Assembly (NCBI RefSeq): GCF_009939295.1
Contig: NZ_WVIC01000016.1
Span: 1 to 64,000, forward strand
DNA: 64,000 bases
Reading direction: 5' to 3'
Source of the DNA: Petrachloros mirabilis ULC683
GTDB lineage: Bacteria; Cyanobacteriota; Cyanobacteriia; Thermosynechococcales; Thermosynechococcaceae
Shown here: positions 1-7,841 of the stretch, in pieces
Position numbering within the stretch: position 1 is the stretch's first letter
Layout of the letters: each line of letters starts with the position of its first letter
The notes under the pieces: generated by a model
The model's database searches: none
What the model saw: the letters and a program-made list of their open reading frames with translations, nothing else
What the model was told of the DNA's origin: nothing
Translations under genes and position numbers: made by a program

Positions 1-2
1 TG

Positions 3-251
3 TTGGACATTACGCTACAAGAAACGCGACTTTATCGAGACATCAAGGAGGAGGGACGAGAAGAAGGACGAGAAGAGGGGGAGCGATTGCTCGTTCTACG
101 CCTCTTGTCTCGACGAGTGGGGGAATTGCCCCAGGAAGCTAGATCGCAGGTTGAGGCTCTGTCGTTGGAGCAGCTAGAAAATCTGGGTGAAGCCTTGCTG
201 GATTTTACCAGTTTGGCTGATTTGGAAGCTTGGATAGCCAATCAGGAGTAG
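3..251 (+). CDS. C-terminal part of a DUF4351/Rpn-type nuclease-transposase family protein (5' end outside window)
   Basis: About 82 residues are visible and the frame is open to the window edge, so the gene is probably truncated by the window rather than starting at the TTG at position 3. A charged stretch rich in Glu-Gly-Arg repeats (EEGREEGREEG) precedes a short helical domain with LLSRRVGELP and ALLDFTSLADLEAWI. This arrangement is typical of the DUF4351 tail that ends cyanobacterial Rpn/PD-(D/E)XK transposase-like proteins. The catalytic nuclease part would lie upstream. The family is often mobile or multi-copy in cyanobacteria; its function here is inferred from family only. Confidence 0.7.
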   Translation: MDITLQETRLYRDIKEEGREEGREEGERLLVLRLLSRRVGELPQEARSQVEALSLEQLENLGEALLDFTSLADLEAWIANQE

Positions 252-252
252 C

Positions 253-330
253 GATCGCCCCATCCATCCGATTGCCCCATCTATTAATCCGATCGCCCAG
301 CCTGCACAAAACCCGATCGCCCCATCCATT
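253..330. repeat. Short degenerate direct repeats of GATCGCCCCATC type
   Basis: Three imperfect copies of a unit like CGATCGCCCCATCCAT occur in under 80 bp directly after the DUF4351 stop. They contain the CGATCG core of HIP1. Similar CGATCGCCCC strings recur at about 36.8-36.9 kb. Confidence 0.5.
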
Positions 331-344
331 GTGAACCCCTAGGC

Positions 345-1043
345 TTATTCTTGAAGAGGTCTAAAGATCTGCGCGGTCAAGTGCTGGAGCTTCTGTAATG
401 CTCGTAAAGAGCCTTGAATGAGAGTTAATGACCGTCGGGGCTGGCGCAACAGTTGCAGGGCTAGGGGTACAGGCTGCATTTGACCTGATGCACTCAGGGC
501 TGGAGAAAGGTCGGGAAGGGGTTGATCGACTTGATCGCTGACCACTCGCACCATTGCTGCCCGAATCTGCCACTGTTGGAGGCACTCAAAGGCGGTGAAT
601 CCTTCCATATCGACGACGGCAACCGGAAATTGTTGGGCGAGCTGCTGTTTCTCGGCCACGGTCGTGATGATGCGATCGCAGCTCACCCCCGAGACCAAAG
701 CCACCTCAGCCCCCAGCCGGGTTTGTATCCATTCTGTTAAGGTGCGATCGCTTTGCCGCACCCGCCCCCTAGACAGACTCGCCCAACAGCATTGATAGAG
801 AACCCCATCCCCCACCTGGCACTGGGGCACCAAACTACCGCAGACCCCCATCAGCAACACCGACTCAATCCCTTCTCCCTGGGTGCAATGCCACTGATCC
901 AAAAATCGCCGCACAGGTTCAGAACCCACAGGAATCGCCCGTACCTGGGGTAAAGCCCCTACACAGGCCACCAAACCCCGACAGACCGCCCGATACTCAG
1001 CCCCCTGTGGAACCAAAATCACATCGACTTGCGTCTTAGCCAT
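345..1043 (-). CDS. Nucleoside phosphorylase/nucleosidase-family protein (possible HpnG-like)
   Basis: The protein is 232 residues from the ATG at 1043; an in-frame ATG at 1091 would add 16 unremarkable residues, and the conserved fold begins with KTQVDVILVPQGAEY. Motifs of the purine nucleoside phosphorylase/MTA-SAH nucleosidase superfamily are visible: a GVCGSL loop near residue 67 and VVDMEGF near residue 144, which normally holds the ribose-binding Met-Glu. It is transcribed divergently from a squalene/phytoene synthase-family gene. Hopanoid clusters encode a phosphorylase of this type (HpnG, acting on adenosylhopane), so a role in C35 hopanoid side-chain formation is possible. That substrate is inference; a general nucleosidase is the alternative. 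Confidence 0.65.
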   Translation of the reverse strand: MAKTQVDVILVPQGAEYRAVCRGLVACVGALPQVRAIPVGSEPVRRFLDQWHCTQGEGIESVLLMGVCGSLVPQCQVGDGVLYQCCWASLSRGRVRQSDRTLTEWIQTRLGAEVALVSGVSCDRIITTVAEKQQLAQQFPVAVVDMEGFTAFECLQQWQIRAAMVRVVSDQVDQPLPDLSPALSASGQMQPVPLALQLLRQPRRSLTLIQGSLRALQKLQHLTAQIFRPLQE

Positions 1044-1530
1044 CAGCACCCCATGACTAAAGTGTTCAAAACAGCCGCCCCACCCATTCACTCCCTCACA
1101 GTTCAGAAAGCGGCACAGTCACTCCCCCAAAACAGCAGAAAATCAACTGAAATAAAAAGGAACAATTCCTGTAGATTAATCTGAGGCAGACCCTATGGCA
1201 GAATTTTCGGCGATGTTGCATCTTCTTCTGGGGAATTGACCCAAATCACGTCTTTTCCCGCTAGCCTATGGTATCTTCCTCGGAGATAGGATATAGTACC
1301 TACCCATCACAAAGCCTCGATAACGCCAATTACGGCAAAATTTCCGCAGCGGAGCAATGCCAGGGCGTCGGGGTTGAGGCAACCGAAGGCCACTATAGAT
1401 CATCATTGCGGCTATCATCCAGTTTGGGAAAGTCGCCGGATGATAAATCCTTTTTAGGTTCTCAGGCAACATTTGTCCTGTGGTGTGGTTTATGTGATTC
1501 AGTTTGGTGTTGAGCAGGAGTGAGCGTCGT
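1044..1530. other. Divergent intergenic region
   Basis: About 490 bp separate two divergent genes and should hold both promoters. An inverted repeat ATCATCC/GGATGAT lies near 1412-1452. Short open frames on both strands show no recognisable protein features. No RNA gene was recognised. Confidence 0.4.
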
Positions 1531-2613
1531 ATGGTTCAGATGGCACTGGAGTCGCCAGTCTATAACAAGCAGGTCGAGCGGTTTTGCCAAGAGATTCTCC
1601 CCCAAGTTTCTCGTACCTTCGCCTTAAGCATTCGATTTCTACCTGGGAACCTAGGTCGAGCGGTGCTGTGCGCCTATCTCATCTGTCGGATTGCTGACAC
1701 CATAGAAGATGACCCTGCGGCCCCTGCTCAAACCAAGACGCGTTTGCTAGAGCAGTTTCTGGAGTGCTTTCAGTCGCCCCACTTGGCAGAGCACTATCCG
1801 GCCATGGTACGCAACGTCACGGGTGAAGCCGCCCATTTAGCCTTAGTCCAGCATACCGATCAGGTATTTTCTTTATTTCGCAGTTTGCCGCCAGCGTCAC
1901 AAAAGTCAATCTGTCACTGGGTGAGTGAGATGGTGGTGGGGATGCAGAAGCTTGTGAATCTACACCCCAATGGCATCCGGATTCAGACTCTCGAAGAGTA
2001 CCGCGAATATTGCTACTACGTGGCTGGAACCGTGGGCTATCTGTTGACTGATCTGTGGTACGAGCATTCGCCCAGCGTTAATCACAAAGTTTACGAAACC
2101 CTGCTCGAAACCTGTGAAGCCTTTGGGGAAGGGTTACAGACCGTCAACATTCTCAAGGACATCGCCTGGGATGCAGAGCATGAAAACTCTATTTACATTC
2201 CCCAGCAAACCCTGCAAGCCCATGGCAGTAGTCAAGATACGCTCCTACACCCCGACTTCTTGCCTAGCAATCATGCCTCAATTAAATCCCTGGTGGAACT
2301 GGCTTGGTCAGACTTAGACAAAGCCGCTGAGTATCTGCTTAATGTGCCCAAGTCTGCAGTACCCATTCGCCTGTTTTGCATCTTGCCCCTCGTCTTTGCC
2401 TACGGCACCCTGCGAGAGATTACCGGCAGCACCGCCATGCTGCACTCGGGGGGCACGGTGAAAATTAGCCGCGCCGAGGTGAAGTCGCTGATCATGGTCA
2501 GCCCGCTCACGGTGGTTAGCAACCATGGAGTGCGCTGGTTAATTGATCAAGTTCGTCATCAGCCGTTTTTGGTGGGCAACAAGCGCTGGCATAAAGTCGG
2601 CGTAGATAGGTGA
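1531..2613 (+). CDS. Squalene/phytoene synthase-family protein (squalene-synthase-like)
   Basis: A trans-isoprenyl-diphosphate head-to-head synthase of about 360 residues that would condense two C15 (squalene) or C20 (phytoene) diphosphates. Both Mg-binding aspartate motifs are present: CRIADTIEDD near residue 56-61 and NILKDIAWD near residue 206. RTFALSIRFLP near the N-terminus and YCYYVAGTVGYLLTDL resemble the squalene synthase (ERG9-like) branch more than CrtB, so squalene is the preferred product guess. The ATG at 1531 follows AGGAG by 10 nt; a TTG at 1504 is an alternative. The last codons and the stop lie inside an attC-like repeat relic, so the C-terminus may have been altered. Confidence 0.8.
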   Translation: MVQMALESPVYNKQVERFCQEILPQVSRTFALSIRFLPGNLGRAVLCAYLICRIADTIEDDPAAPAQTKTRLLEQFLECFQSPHLAEHYPAMVRNVTGEAAHLALVQHTDQVFSLFRSLPPASQKSICHWVSEMVVGMQKLVNLHPNGIRIQTLEEYREYCYYVAGTVGYLLTDLWYEHSPSVNHKVYETLLETCEAFGEGLQTVNILKDIAWDAEHENSIYIPQQTLQAHGSSQDTLLHPDFLPSNHASIKSLVELAWSDLDKAAEYLLNVPKSAVPIRLFCILPLVFAYGTLREITGSTAMLHSGGTVKISRAEVKSLIMVSPLTVVSNHGVRWLIDQVRHQPFLVGNKRWHKVGVDR

Positions 2614-2687
2614 AGTTGTGCAGCGGCAGACAGCCCGAACTCCCTACAGATAGCCCCTGTGCCGTCCACACTAAAGCAGTGGATGCC
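2604..2687. repeat. Degenerate attC-like repeat (copy C1)
   Basis: It shares long blocks with the repeat at 35260-35345, including GGTGAAGTTGTGC, GCGGCAGA and CCGTCC. Its left core AGATAGG and right core GGATGCC are both mutated relative to the AGATAAC and GTTAGCT of that copy. The stop codon of the upstream synthase falls within it. It reads as a decayed recombination site or dispersed repeat. Confidence 0.5.
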
Positions 2688-2742
2688 GCGTTACCCATGC
2701 TTGGTATACGGCTACTACCAAGAATTGTATCGGATTTTAAGG

Positions 2743-2767
2743 TTGACTAGAGCTTTTGTACTATAAT
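2743..2767 (+). promoter_or_regulatory. Possible promoter of the DUF5131-tcmP pair
   Basis: A TATAAT at 2762-2767 lies 32 bp before the chosen start. TTGACT at 2743-2748 precedes it, but the 13-bp spacing is short for a sigma-70-type promoter, so only the -10 element is persuasive. Confidence 0.35.
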
Positions 2768-2799
2768 TTAACTGTGTGACCAGTCCTGCAAGGTATGAA

Positions 2800-3591
2800 A
2801 TGTCAAGTACTAACACTGGTATTGAATGGACTGATAAGACCTGGAATCCCACCACTGGCTGTAATAAGGTAAGTCCGGGGTGCCAGTACTGCTATGCTGA
2901 AGCAATTACAGAGCGGTTTCCTAAGAGCTTTTCACAAGGTTTTAAGCTGACACTGCATCCAGAGCGATTAGAGCAGCCAAAGAAGTGGCGAAAGCCCAGT
3001 CGGATTTTTGTCAACTCCATGAGTGATCTTTTTCATCAAAATGTGCCTTTTGCCTATTTGCAAGAGGTTTTTACGGTGATGAAAGAGACTCCGTGGCACA
3101 TATACCAGATTTTGACTAAGCGTGACCAGAGCCTAGCAGAATTAGCACCTCAGCTTGAATGGTCTGAGAATATTTGGGTTGGTGTATCTGTAGAAAATCA
3201 GAAATATACTCACAGAATTGATGCTTTGAGACAAGTACCAGCAAAAGTTCGTTTTCTTTCATGCGAACCTCTTTTAGGCTCACTGAGCCTAAATTTAGAG
3301 GAAATTGATTGGGTGATTGTTGGTGGTGAGTCTGGACATCAACATCGTCCTATGAATCCAGAGTGGGTGAGCAATATTTTGCGCCAAACACGAGAAGCTG
3401 AGGTCGCTTTCTTTTTCAAGCAGTGGGGAGGACATCACTCAAAAGCTGGTGGCAGAATGCTTGATAATAAAATCTGGGATGAAATGCCATCTGCTTGGTA
3501 TAACCATGTTAATAAGTGGCAAAAACAGAAGACTTCTAAGCATCTCAAGTCTGATGGGTTAGAACAGAGATATTTAGTTTCTGCCAAATAA
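2800..3591 (+). CDS. DUF5131 (phage Gp37/Gp68) family three-Cys-motif protein
   Basis: About 263 residues. The N-terminal TGIEWTDKTWNPTTGC leads into a C-x6-C-x2-C cluster (CNKVSPGCQYC) followed by YAE, the three-cysteine motif that resembles a radical-SAM Fe-S binding loop. Further family signatures are IFVNSMSDLFH, QILTKR, WVGVSVEN, FLSCEPLLG, WVIVGGESG and FFFKQWGG. The ATG at 2800 is preferred over the GTG at 2776 because it begins the conserved sequence and follows an AAGG. A tcmP gene starts 13 bp downstream, the standard partner. Codons are A/T-richer than in the neighbours, suggesting transfer. The family's biochemical role is not established; a DNA repair or modification function resembling spore photoproduct lyase is sometimes suggested. 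Confidence 0.85.
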   Translation: MSSTNTGIEWTDKTWNPTTGCNKVSPGCQYCYAEAITERFPKSFSQGFKLTLHPERLEQPKKWRKPSRIFVNSMSDLFHQNVPFAYLQEVFTVMKETPWHIYQILTKRDQSLAELAPQLEWSENIWVGVSVENQKYTHRIDALRQVPAKVRFLSCEPLLGSLSLNLEEIDWVIVGGESGHQHRPMNPEWVSNILRQTREAEVAFFFKQWGGHHSKAGGRMLDNKIWDEMPSAWYNHVNKWQKQKTSKHLKSDGLEQRYLVSAK

Positions 3592-3604
3592 AGAGAGTCC
3601 AACC

Positions 3605-4486
3605 ATGAGTCGGCTTGGAAGTGAAGGTGAGGATGTTATTGGACGCTGGTCGGAGGAAAAGTTAGATTTACTAGCGAAGTACCTCAAAGCTTACTCTGTC
3701 ATCATGAATGAACAGAAGAAAAGTTGGCTCAGAGCATATTACTATATTGATGCTTTTGCCGGCTCCGTTAGACCTAGAGCAAAAGAGGATGAGCAACGCT
3801 ACATTGATGGCTCTCCTCTACGTGCTTTGCAAACAGAACCTCAATTTGATGGCTATTGGTTTGTTGACGTTTCTCAGCAACGAGTAGAACGCGTAGAGGA
3901 ACTGCGTGCAGAATTTTCAGATTGTGTAATTAATATACGTCAAGGTAATTGTAATGAGATCTTGTGTAATGAGATAGCTCCGCAAATTCCCTACTCATCT
4001 AAGCGGCGAGCATTCGTTTTCCTAGATCCTTATGGTTTACAAGTGGATTGGGAAACAGTAAGAGAACTGGCAAATACCAAAACCTGCGATATTTTTGTCA
4101 ACTTTTCAGTCATGGGTGTTACTCGTCTCCTTCCCAGAGATCAGAACCCAGAACCAGAAGTAATAGAGCGCTTGAGTAAAGTTATGGGGAGTACAAATTG
4201 GATTACTGAGATCTACCGGGAACTACCGGAGATTCAGCTAGACCTATTTGGAAATCCAACGGAACCTACGTCGAGTCGTGACACAATTCAGGCTGAATGG
4301 CTAGCAAGTTTGTATACAAAACAACTGCAAGCTCTCTTCCCACACGTTAGCAGACCTGTACTCATGCGGAACTCGACAAACTCGGTGCTGTATGCGTTAT
4401 GTCTGGCAAGCCATAAACAAACAGCCATTAAGATCACAAACCAGATCTTTGATCGATACGAAAGATTGAGAGATCTGGGAAGATAG
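3605..4486 (+). CDS. tcmP: Three-Cys-motif partner protein TcmP
   Basis: About 293 residues, 13 bp downstream of the DUF5131 gene and almost certainly co-transcribed. Visible hallmarks are WSEEKLDLLAKYLKAY near the N-terminus, YIDAFAGS near residue 50, and RRAFVFLDPYGLQVDW near residue 135. The last two look like the Rossmann core of a methyltransferase-type fold (FAG and DPYG loops). A VNFSVMGV segment follows. TcmP is defined by its co-occurrence with DUF5131 proteins, and the pair is widespread and patchily distributed, as expected of mobile or defence genes. The molecular activity is unknown. A/T-rich composition matches the upstream gene. Confidence 0.85.
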   Translation: MSRLGSEGEDVIGRWSEEKLDLLAKYLKAYSVIMNEQKKSWLRAYYYIDAFAGSVRPRAKEDEQRYIDGSPLRALQTEPQFDGYWFVDVSQQRVERVEELRAEFSDCVINIRQGNCNEILCNEIAPQIPYSSKRRAFVFLDPYGLQVDWETVRELANTKTCDIFVNFSVMGVTRLLPRDQNPEPEVIERLSKVMGSTNWITEIYRELPEIQLDLFGNPTEPTSSRDTIQAEWLASLYTKQLQALFPHVSRPVLMRNSTNSVLYALCLASHKQTAIKITNQIFDRYERLRDLGR

Positions 4487-4540
4487 AACTTTCGCGCTTA
4501 CCCGATAGCCTTTGACTGCACCCTGCCCAAGACTGAGCGG
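4486..4540. repeat. Possible half attC-like repeat after tcmP
   Basis: GAACTTTC at 4486-4493 and CCGATAGCCTTTG at 4502-4514 match, in the same order, GAACTCTC and CCGATAACCTTTG of the 35260-35345 repeat, separated here by a few extra bases. The terminal core is not recognisable. If real, DUF5131-tcmP is bracketed by relics of the same repeat. Confidence 0.25.
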
Positions 4541-4550
4541 CATAACAGAT

Positions 4551-4657
4551 ACAGCAGTTTGCAAATCAATGGAGTACATGTGTTGCAGGGGGCGCTGCTC
4601 CCTGTGTGGGGGTGGAACCCCCACACCCCGTACCTCACTTAGGTGAGAACCGCTATA
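4551..4657. repeat. Family A dispersed repeat, copy A1
   Basis: An imperfect palindromic element ending in AACCGCTATA, containing ATCAATGGAGTACATG and the hairpin GGGGGTGGAACCCCC. It is in the opposite orientation to copies at 20441-20548 and 34229-34336. Its left end (ACAGCAGTTT) has drifted. Confidence 0.8.
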
Positions 4658-4756
4658 TACATCTGGCGTAGATTGTGACAGCTGGGGTGGCTCTGAACCC
4701 CTTAGAGGCCGTCTGAAAAGCCTCATTCATCCCTGCATTAGCCCCCCCGATCCCCC

Positions 4757-4975
4757 AATATTTGGCTACGGTGTACACACATCTCTAGTTCTCCGTGTTC
4801 CACGCTGCATTCGCCCTCTACATCCCCCATTCTGGGGGACTGTGAGATATTCAGAACCCCCCAAATTACGCCCTTCGGGCACGCTTCGCGAGGGGGGGCA
4901 GGGGGGCGAGTGTAAGGATGTTGGAGGATTGTAGTCATCCTTTTAAGATTTGTGTGTACACCGTAGCCAATATTT
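4757..4975. mobile_element. 205-bp MITE-like insertion with target-site duplication
   Basis: Perfect 18-bp terminal inverted repeats begin GGCTACGGTGTACACACA (4764-4781) and end in its reverse complement (4951-4968). AATATTT directly repeats on both sides (4757-4763 and 4969-4975). Removing the element and one AATATTT restores a CCCCC-A/T-GGGGG junction like that of the intact family B copy. There is no coding capacity; the interior carries a fragment of family B and a CGCCCTTCGGGC hairpin. The mobilising transposase is not in this window. Confidence 0.8.
4868..4892. repeat. Small hairpin repeat (ACGCCCTTCGGGC type)
   Basis: ACGCCCTTCGGGC followed by ACGCTTCGCGAG. Small GC-rich hairpin units of this kind are dispersed in many cyanobacterial genomes. 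It lies inside the MITE-like element. Confidence 0.5.
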
Positions 4976-5018
4976 GGGGGAAGAAAGCCAAAAACTCTGC
5001 TCATTTCCCCCCAGAATT

Positions 5019-5042
5019 ACGCCCTGCGGGCATGCTGCGCGA
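5019..5042. repeat. Small hairpin repeat, second copy
   Basis: ACGCCCTGCGGGC followed by ATGCTGCGCGA sits within the interrupted family B copy, at a point where the copy at 49371-49529 has none. This indicates an independent insertion of the unit. Confidence 0.5.
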
Positions 5043-5205
5043 GGGGGGCTAGGGGGGCAAGTGCAAAGTCTAAGCAACTTCTCAAACAAGCTCTTAAGCT
5101 GTTAAGCATCTAAACTGCATGTTGATCGCTCTCAAGCCCTTGCTACAAGGGGATTGACCTGGAAATTTAAATGCCGATCAGCTTAGCTCTCTCGGAGGGG
5201 CAAGA

Positions 5206-5760
5206 TCACTCTGGTGTGGGAAAGTGCGCTGGAAATGTCTGCGCGAGGGCTGCCTGAATTTGCTGTTTTTGGGCGGCATCGTATCCCCAGCGATGGAGAA
5301 AATCGACGTAAGTGCCTGTCTCGGTCGTCAGGCTCTGCCAAAGCTGCTCTGCTTCTGCCTGAATTTCGGGTAGAGCTAGGCGCTGAATCAGTGTGACTGA
5401 ACACTGGCTGACTCGCTGGGAACTCTGGGCTAGATCCTCTGCCTGCTGCCGCTGATGAGCGAGGCTCATGGCTGTAGACATGGCTAGATTTTTGATGAGT
5501 AGACTGGCGACTGGCTCTGGATGAGCTTTGAGGGCTGCCACCACAGCGGGGGAAGGATTATCGGCTAGGGGACGCTCATCGGTGAGATAGGCGACAAAGA
5601 AGCCCCGTGCGCCGTTCATGGTCTGCACCAGATCTTCAATCAAAGGCTGTACCTCTTTCTCTGCGACCTCGCCAGTGTCTAGGTGGGTGAGCAGGGTTTG
5701 AGTGAAGGTGATTGCGGCTTCAAAACTAATCGAGTCGGGCACGGTGAGAGAGCCAGTCAT
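5206..5760 (-). CDS. Conserved hypothetical protein downstream of recN
   Basis: 184 residues, soluble-looking and mostly helical (long Ala/Gln/Leu-rich stretches), with no signal peptide, membrane segment or cysteine motif. A strong CCGGAGG lies just before the ATG at 5760. It starts 43 bp after the recN stop on the same strand and may be co-transcribed. GARGFFVAYLTDERPLAD near residue 50 is its most distinctive patch. I do not recognise a characterised family; it resembles proteins annotated as hypothetical in cyanobacteria. Confidence 0.75.
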   Translation of the reverse strand: MTGSLTVPDSISFEAAITFTQTLLTHLDTGEVAEKEVQPLIEDLVQTMNGARGFFVAYLTDERPLADNPSPAVVAALKAHPEPVASLLIKNLAMSTAMSLAHQRQQAEDLAQSSQRVSQCSVTLIQRLALPEIQAEAEQLWQSLTTETGTYVDFLHRWGYDAAQKQQIQAALAQTFPAHFPTPE

Positions 5761-5803
5761 CGAAAACCTCCGGGAAAGACAAACAAGAAGCAGGACTACC
5801 TGC

Positions 5804-7555
5804 TTAGGGGTTGGCGCTTAGGGGTTGGCGTAAGGTTGCGACCTGATGCAATAGGGTATCGACAAAGGCGAGGGTGCCTTGGGTGGAGCGTCCACCTGCA
5901 ATTTGTGCCAGTTCTTGCCGCCGTTGATCTAGATCCAGGGTATGAACCCGAATGACGGTGCGCTCAGGGTCTGCACCTTGGGCGGGTAGGGTCTGCTTTT
6001 CGACGCGGAAATGATGATCGGCCATGGCGGCAATGATCGGTTGGTGAGTGACGCACAGTACCTGATGGTCGTGGCTGAGGTGATGGAGCTTGGCGGCAAT
6101 GGCTTCAGCCACCTGACCCGAGACACCGACATCAATTTCGTCAAATACTAGGGTTTCCACTGCATCTACCCGAGAAAAACAGGCTTTGAGGGCTAGCAAA
6201 AAGCGGCTCATCTCACCGCCGGAGGCTGTTTCAGCTAGGGGTTGTAAGGGCTCACCGGGGTTGGGGCTGAGCAAAAAGGTGATGCGATCGCACCCCCACC
6301 CCGAAGGCGGCACCGGGGTCAACTGCACCTGAAACTGAACCTTCTCCATTGCCAAGGGTTTGAGCTCATAGAGTAAGCGCTCCTCTAGGGCTTGTGCCGC
6401 CTGCCGTCGCAGACGACTGAGCTGAGCACAGGTTTTTTCTAATACAGCCAGACTGGCCTGACTGGCTTGCTCCAGTGCCTCCACAGAGGTGGCACCATCG
6501 GTGAGTGCCTGATAGTCTGCCTCAACCTGAACTTGGTAAGCGAGGGCATCCGTGAGTGTGGGGCCATACTTACGACAGATCTGCTTCAGTTGCGTCATGC
6601 GTTCGCTGATGGCTTGTAGTCGTTGGGGATCGGTTTCCAAAAGGTCTCCGTAGGTATGGATTTGGCGTCCGGCTTCTTCTACTTGGGTCAGTGCTTCTTG
6701 GACGAGGGCGGCCAGGGGCTGAATCTGCGGATCATAGGTACTCATATCTTCTAAGAGCTGCACCGCTTTGCCCAACTGATCGGCACAGGCTGCCCCTTGT
6801 TCTTGCTCATAGAGCAGTTGGTAAACCTGCTGGCTTTGCGCCTGTAGCTCGACGCTATGACTGAGGCGCTGAAACTCCTGGGCTAACAGGTCGGCCTCGT
6901 CAGGATTGCTCAGCTCAGCCTGCTGTAGCTCCTGGTGCTGAAAGTGCAACAGATCTCGCTGCTGAAGGCGCTGCTGCTCCGTGGCACGATACTGCCCCAG
7001 GGTTTGCTGGGTTTGTAAAAAGTCCCGGTGGGCGACGGCGACTTGCGATCGCAGTTTCTGGAGCTTCTGCCCCCCAAAGGCATCCAGCCAATCTCGCTGC
7101 CGTCCACCCTGAACCAGTTGCACCGTTTGCCCCTGAGCCGTGATTTCCACCACCCGCTCGCGCAACTGCTGCACCTGCTGCCGATTCACAATCACGCCAT
7201 TGACCCGAGAGCGACTGCGAAGCCCTGCCTCTGACTGGCTTAGCTCGCGGCTGCACAGTAGCCCCTCCCCCTCTAGGGGATCAATGTCAATCTCTTGCAG
7301 CCAGTCTCGCAGTCCCGACGTGAGCCGAAACTCGGCCTCTAGGGTGGTGCGATGGCCGGAGGCCGGTCGCAGACCCTCCCTGCCCACACGAACCATGCGG
7401 CTGGACACTTTCCCCCCCAGCACCACATCCAAGGCATCCAAAACAATGGACTTTCCGGCTCCCGTTTCCCCGGTCAAAACATTCAGCCCCGCGCCAAAGT
7501 GAATCACTAGCGCATCTATCAATACAAAATTCTCAATTCTAAGAGACAACAACAT
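5804..7555 (-). CDS. recN: DNA repair protein RecN
   Basis: 583 residues, near full family length. An SMC-like ATPase acting in double-strand-break repair. The Walker A GETGAGKS is at residues 29-36, the ABC signature ASGGEMSR near residue 424, and Walker B with LVFDEIDVGVSG near 447, followed by a His-loop VLCVTHQP. Between them lies a long Gln-rich coiled-coil arm. The start MLLSLRIENF is standard for the family. Its upstream neighbour on the other strand is an ABC1 kinase. Confidence 0.95.
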   Translation of the reverse strand: MLLSLRIENFVLIDALVIHFGAGLNVLTGETGAGKSIVLDALDVVLGGKVSSRMVRVGREGLRPASGHRTTLEAEFRLTSGLRDWLQEIDIDPLEGEGLLCSRELSQSEAGLRSRSRVNGVIVNRQQVQQLRERVVEITAQGQTVQLVQGGRQRDWLDAFGGQKLQKLRSQVAVAHRDFLQTQQTLGQYRATEQQRLQQRDLLHFQHQELQQAELSNPDEADLLAQEFQRLSHSVELQAQSQQVYQLLYEQEQGAACADQLGKAVQLLEDMSTYDPQIQPLAALVQEALTQVEEAGRQIHTYGDLLETDPQRLQAISERMTQLKQICRKYGPTLTDALAYQVQVEADYQALTDGATSVEALEQASQASLAVLEKTCAQLSRLRRQAAQALEERLLYELKPLAMEKVQFQVQLTPVPPSGWGCDRITFLLSPNPGEPLQPLAETASGGEMSRFLLALKACFSRVDAVETLVFDEIDVGVSGQVAEAIAAKLHHLSHDHQVLCVTHQPIIAAMADHHFRVEKQTLPAQGADPERTVIRVHTLDLDQRRQELAQIAGGRSTQGTLAFVDTLLHQVATLRQPLSANP

Positions 7556-7841
7556 AGATTCTGTTTGAGAGCTTGAGGCCAGTCCGTGGAAATCCTCTGT
7601 AAAATTGTGTCACACCCACTCAGGAATTTCCGGGGATCAGCGTTCTTCTGTCCACCTGGAATCGTTCTCCCTTTTGCAGTAGCTTAGAAAACCGCCAACA
7701 CACCGCGAAGTTGTTACAATACTTAATGATAGACTGACGCATCCAGTTCAAGGAATCTGTGCTTTTCCAGTTTGGTTTTGGGTAAGACAGTCTTCTTGAG
7801 CTTGTGGTTTTCACTTGGTAGCCCTTTCACCCCCCAATGGT

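Larger units (their letters stand above)
4702..5096. repeat. Family B repeat (subtype I), interrupted copy
   Basis: It starts TTAGAGGCCGTCTGAAAAGC and ends CTCAAACAAGCTCTTA, matching the uninterrupted copy at 49371-49529. A 205-bp insertion plus target duplication splits it at 4757-4975, and a second short hairpin unit lies at 5019-5042. Confidence 0.8.

Noticed and set aside
4738-5004. Open frame of 88 codons on the minus strand
   Set aside because: It is composed entirely of the repeat and the MITE-like insertion, with low-complexity proline/arginine sequence and no family similarity.
7620-7814. 64-codon minus-strand frame between recN and the ABC1 kinase
   Set aside because: No ribosome binding site or recognisable domain; it overlaps the probable kinase promoter region. 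A decayed gene cannot be excluded.
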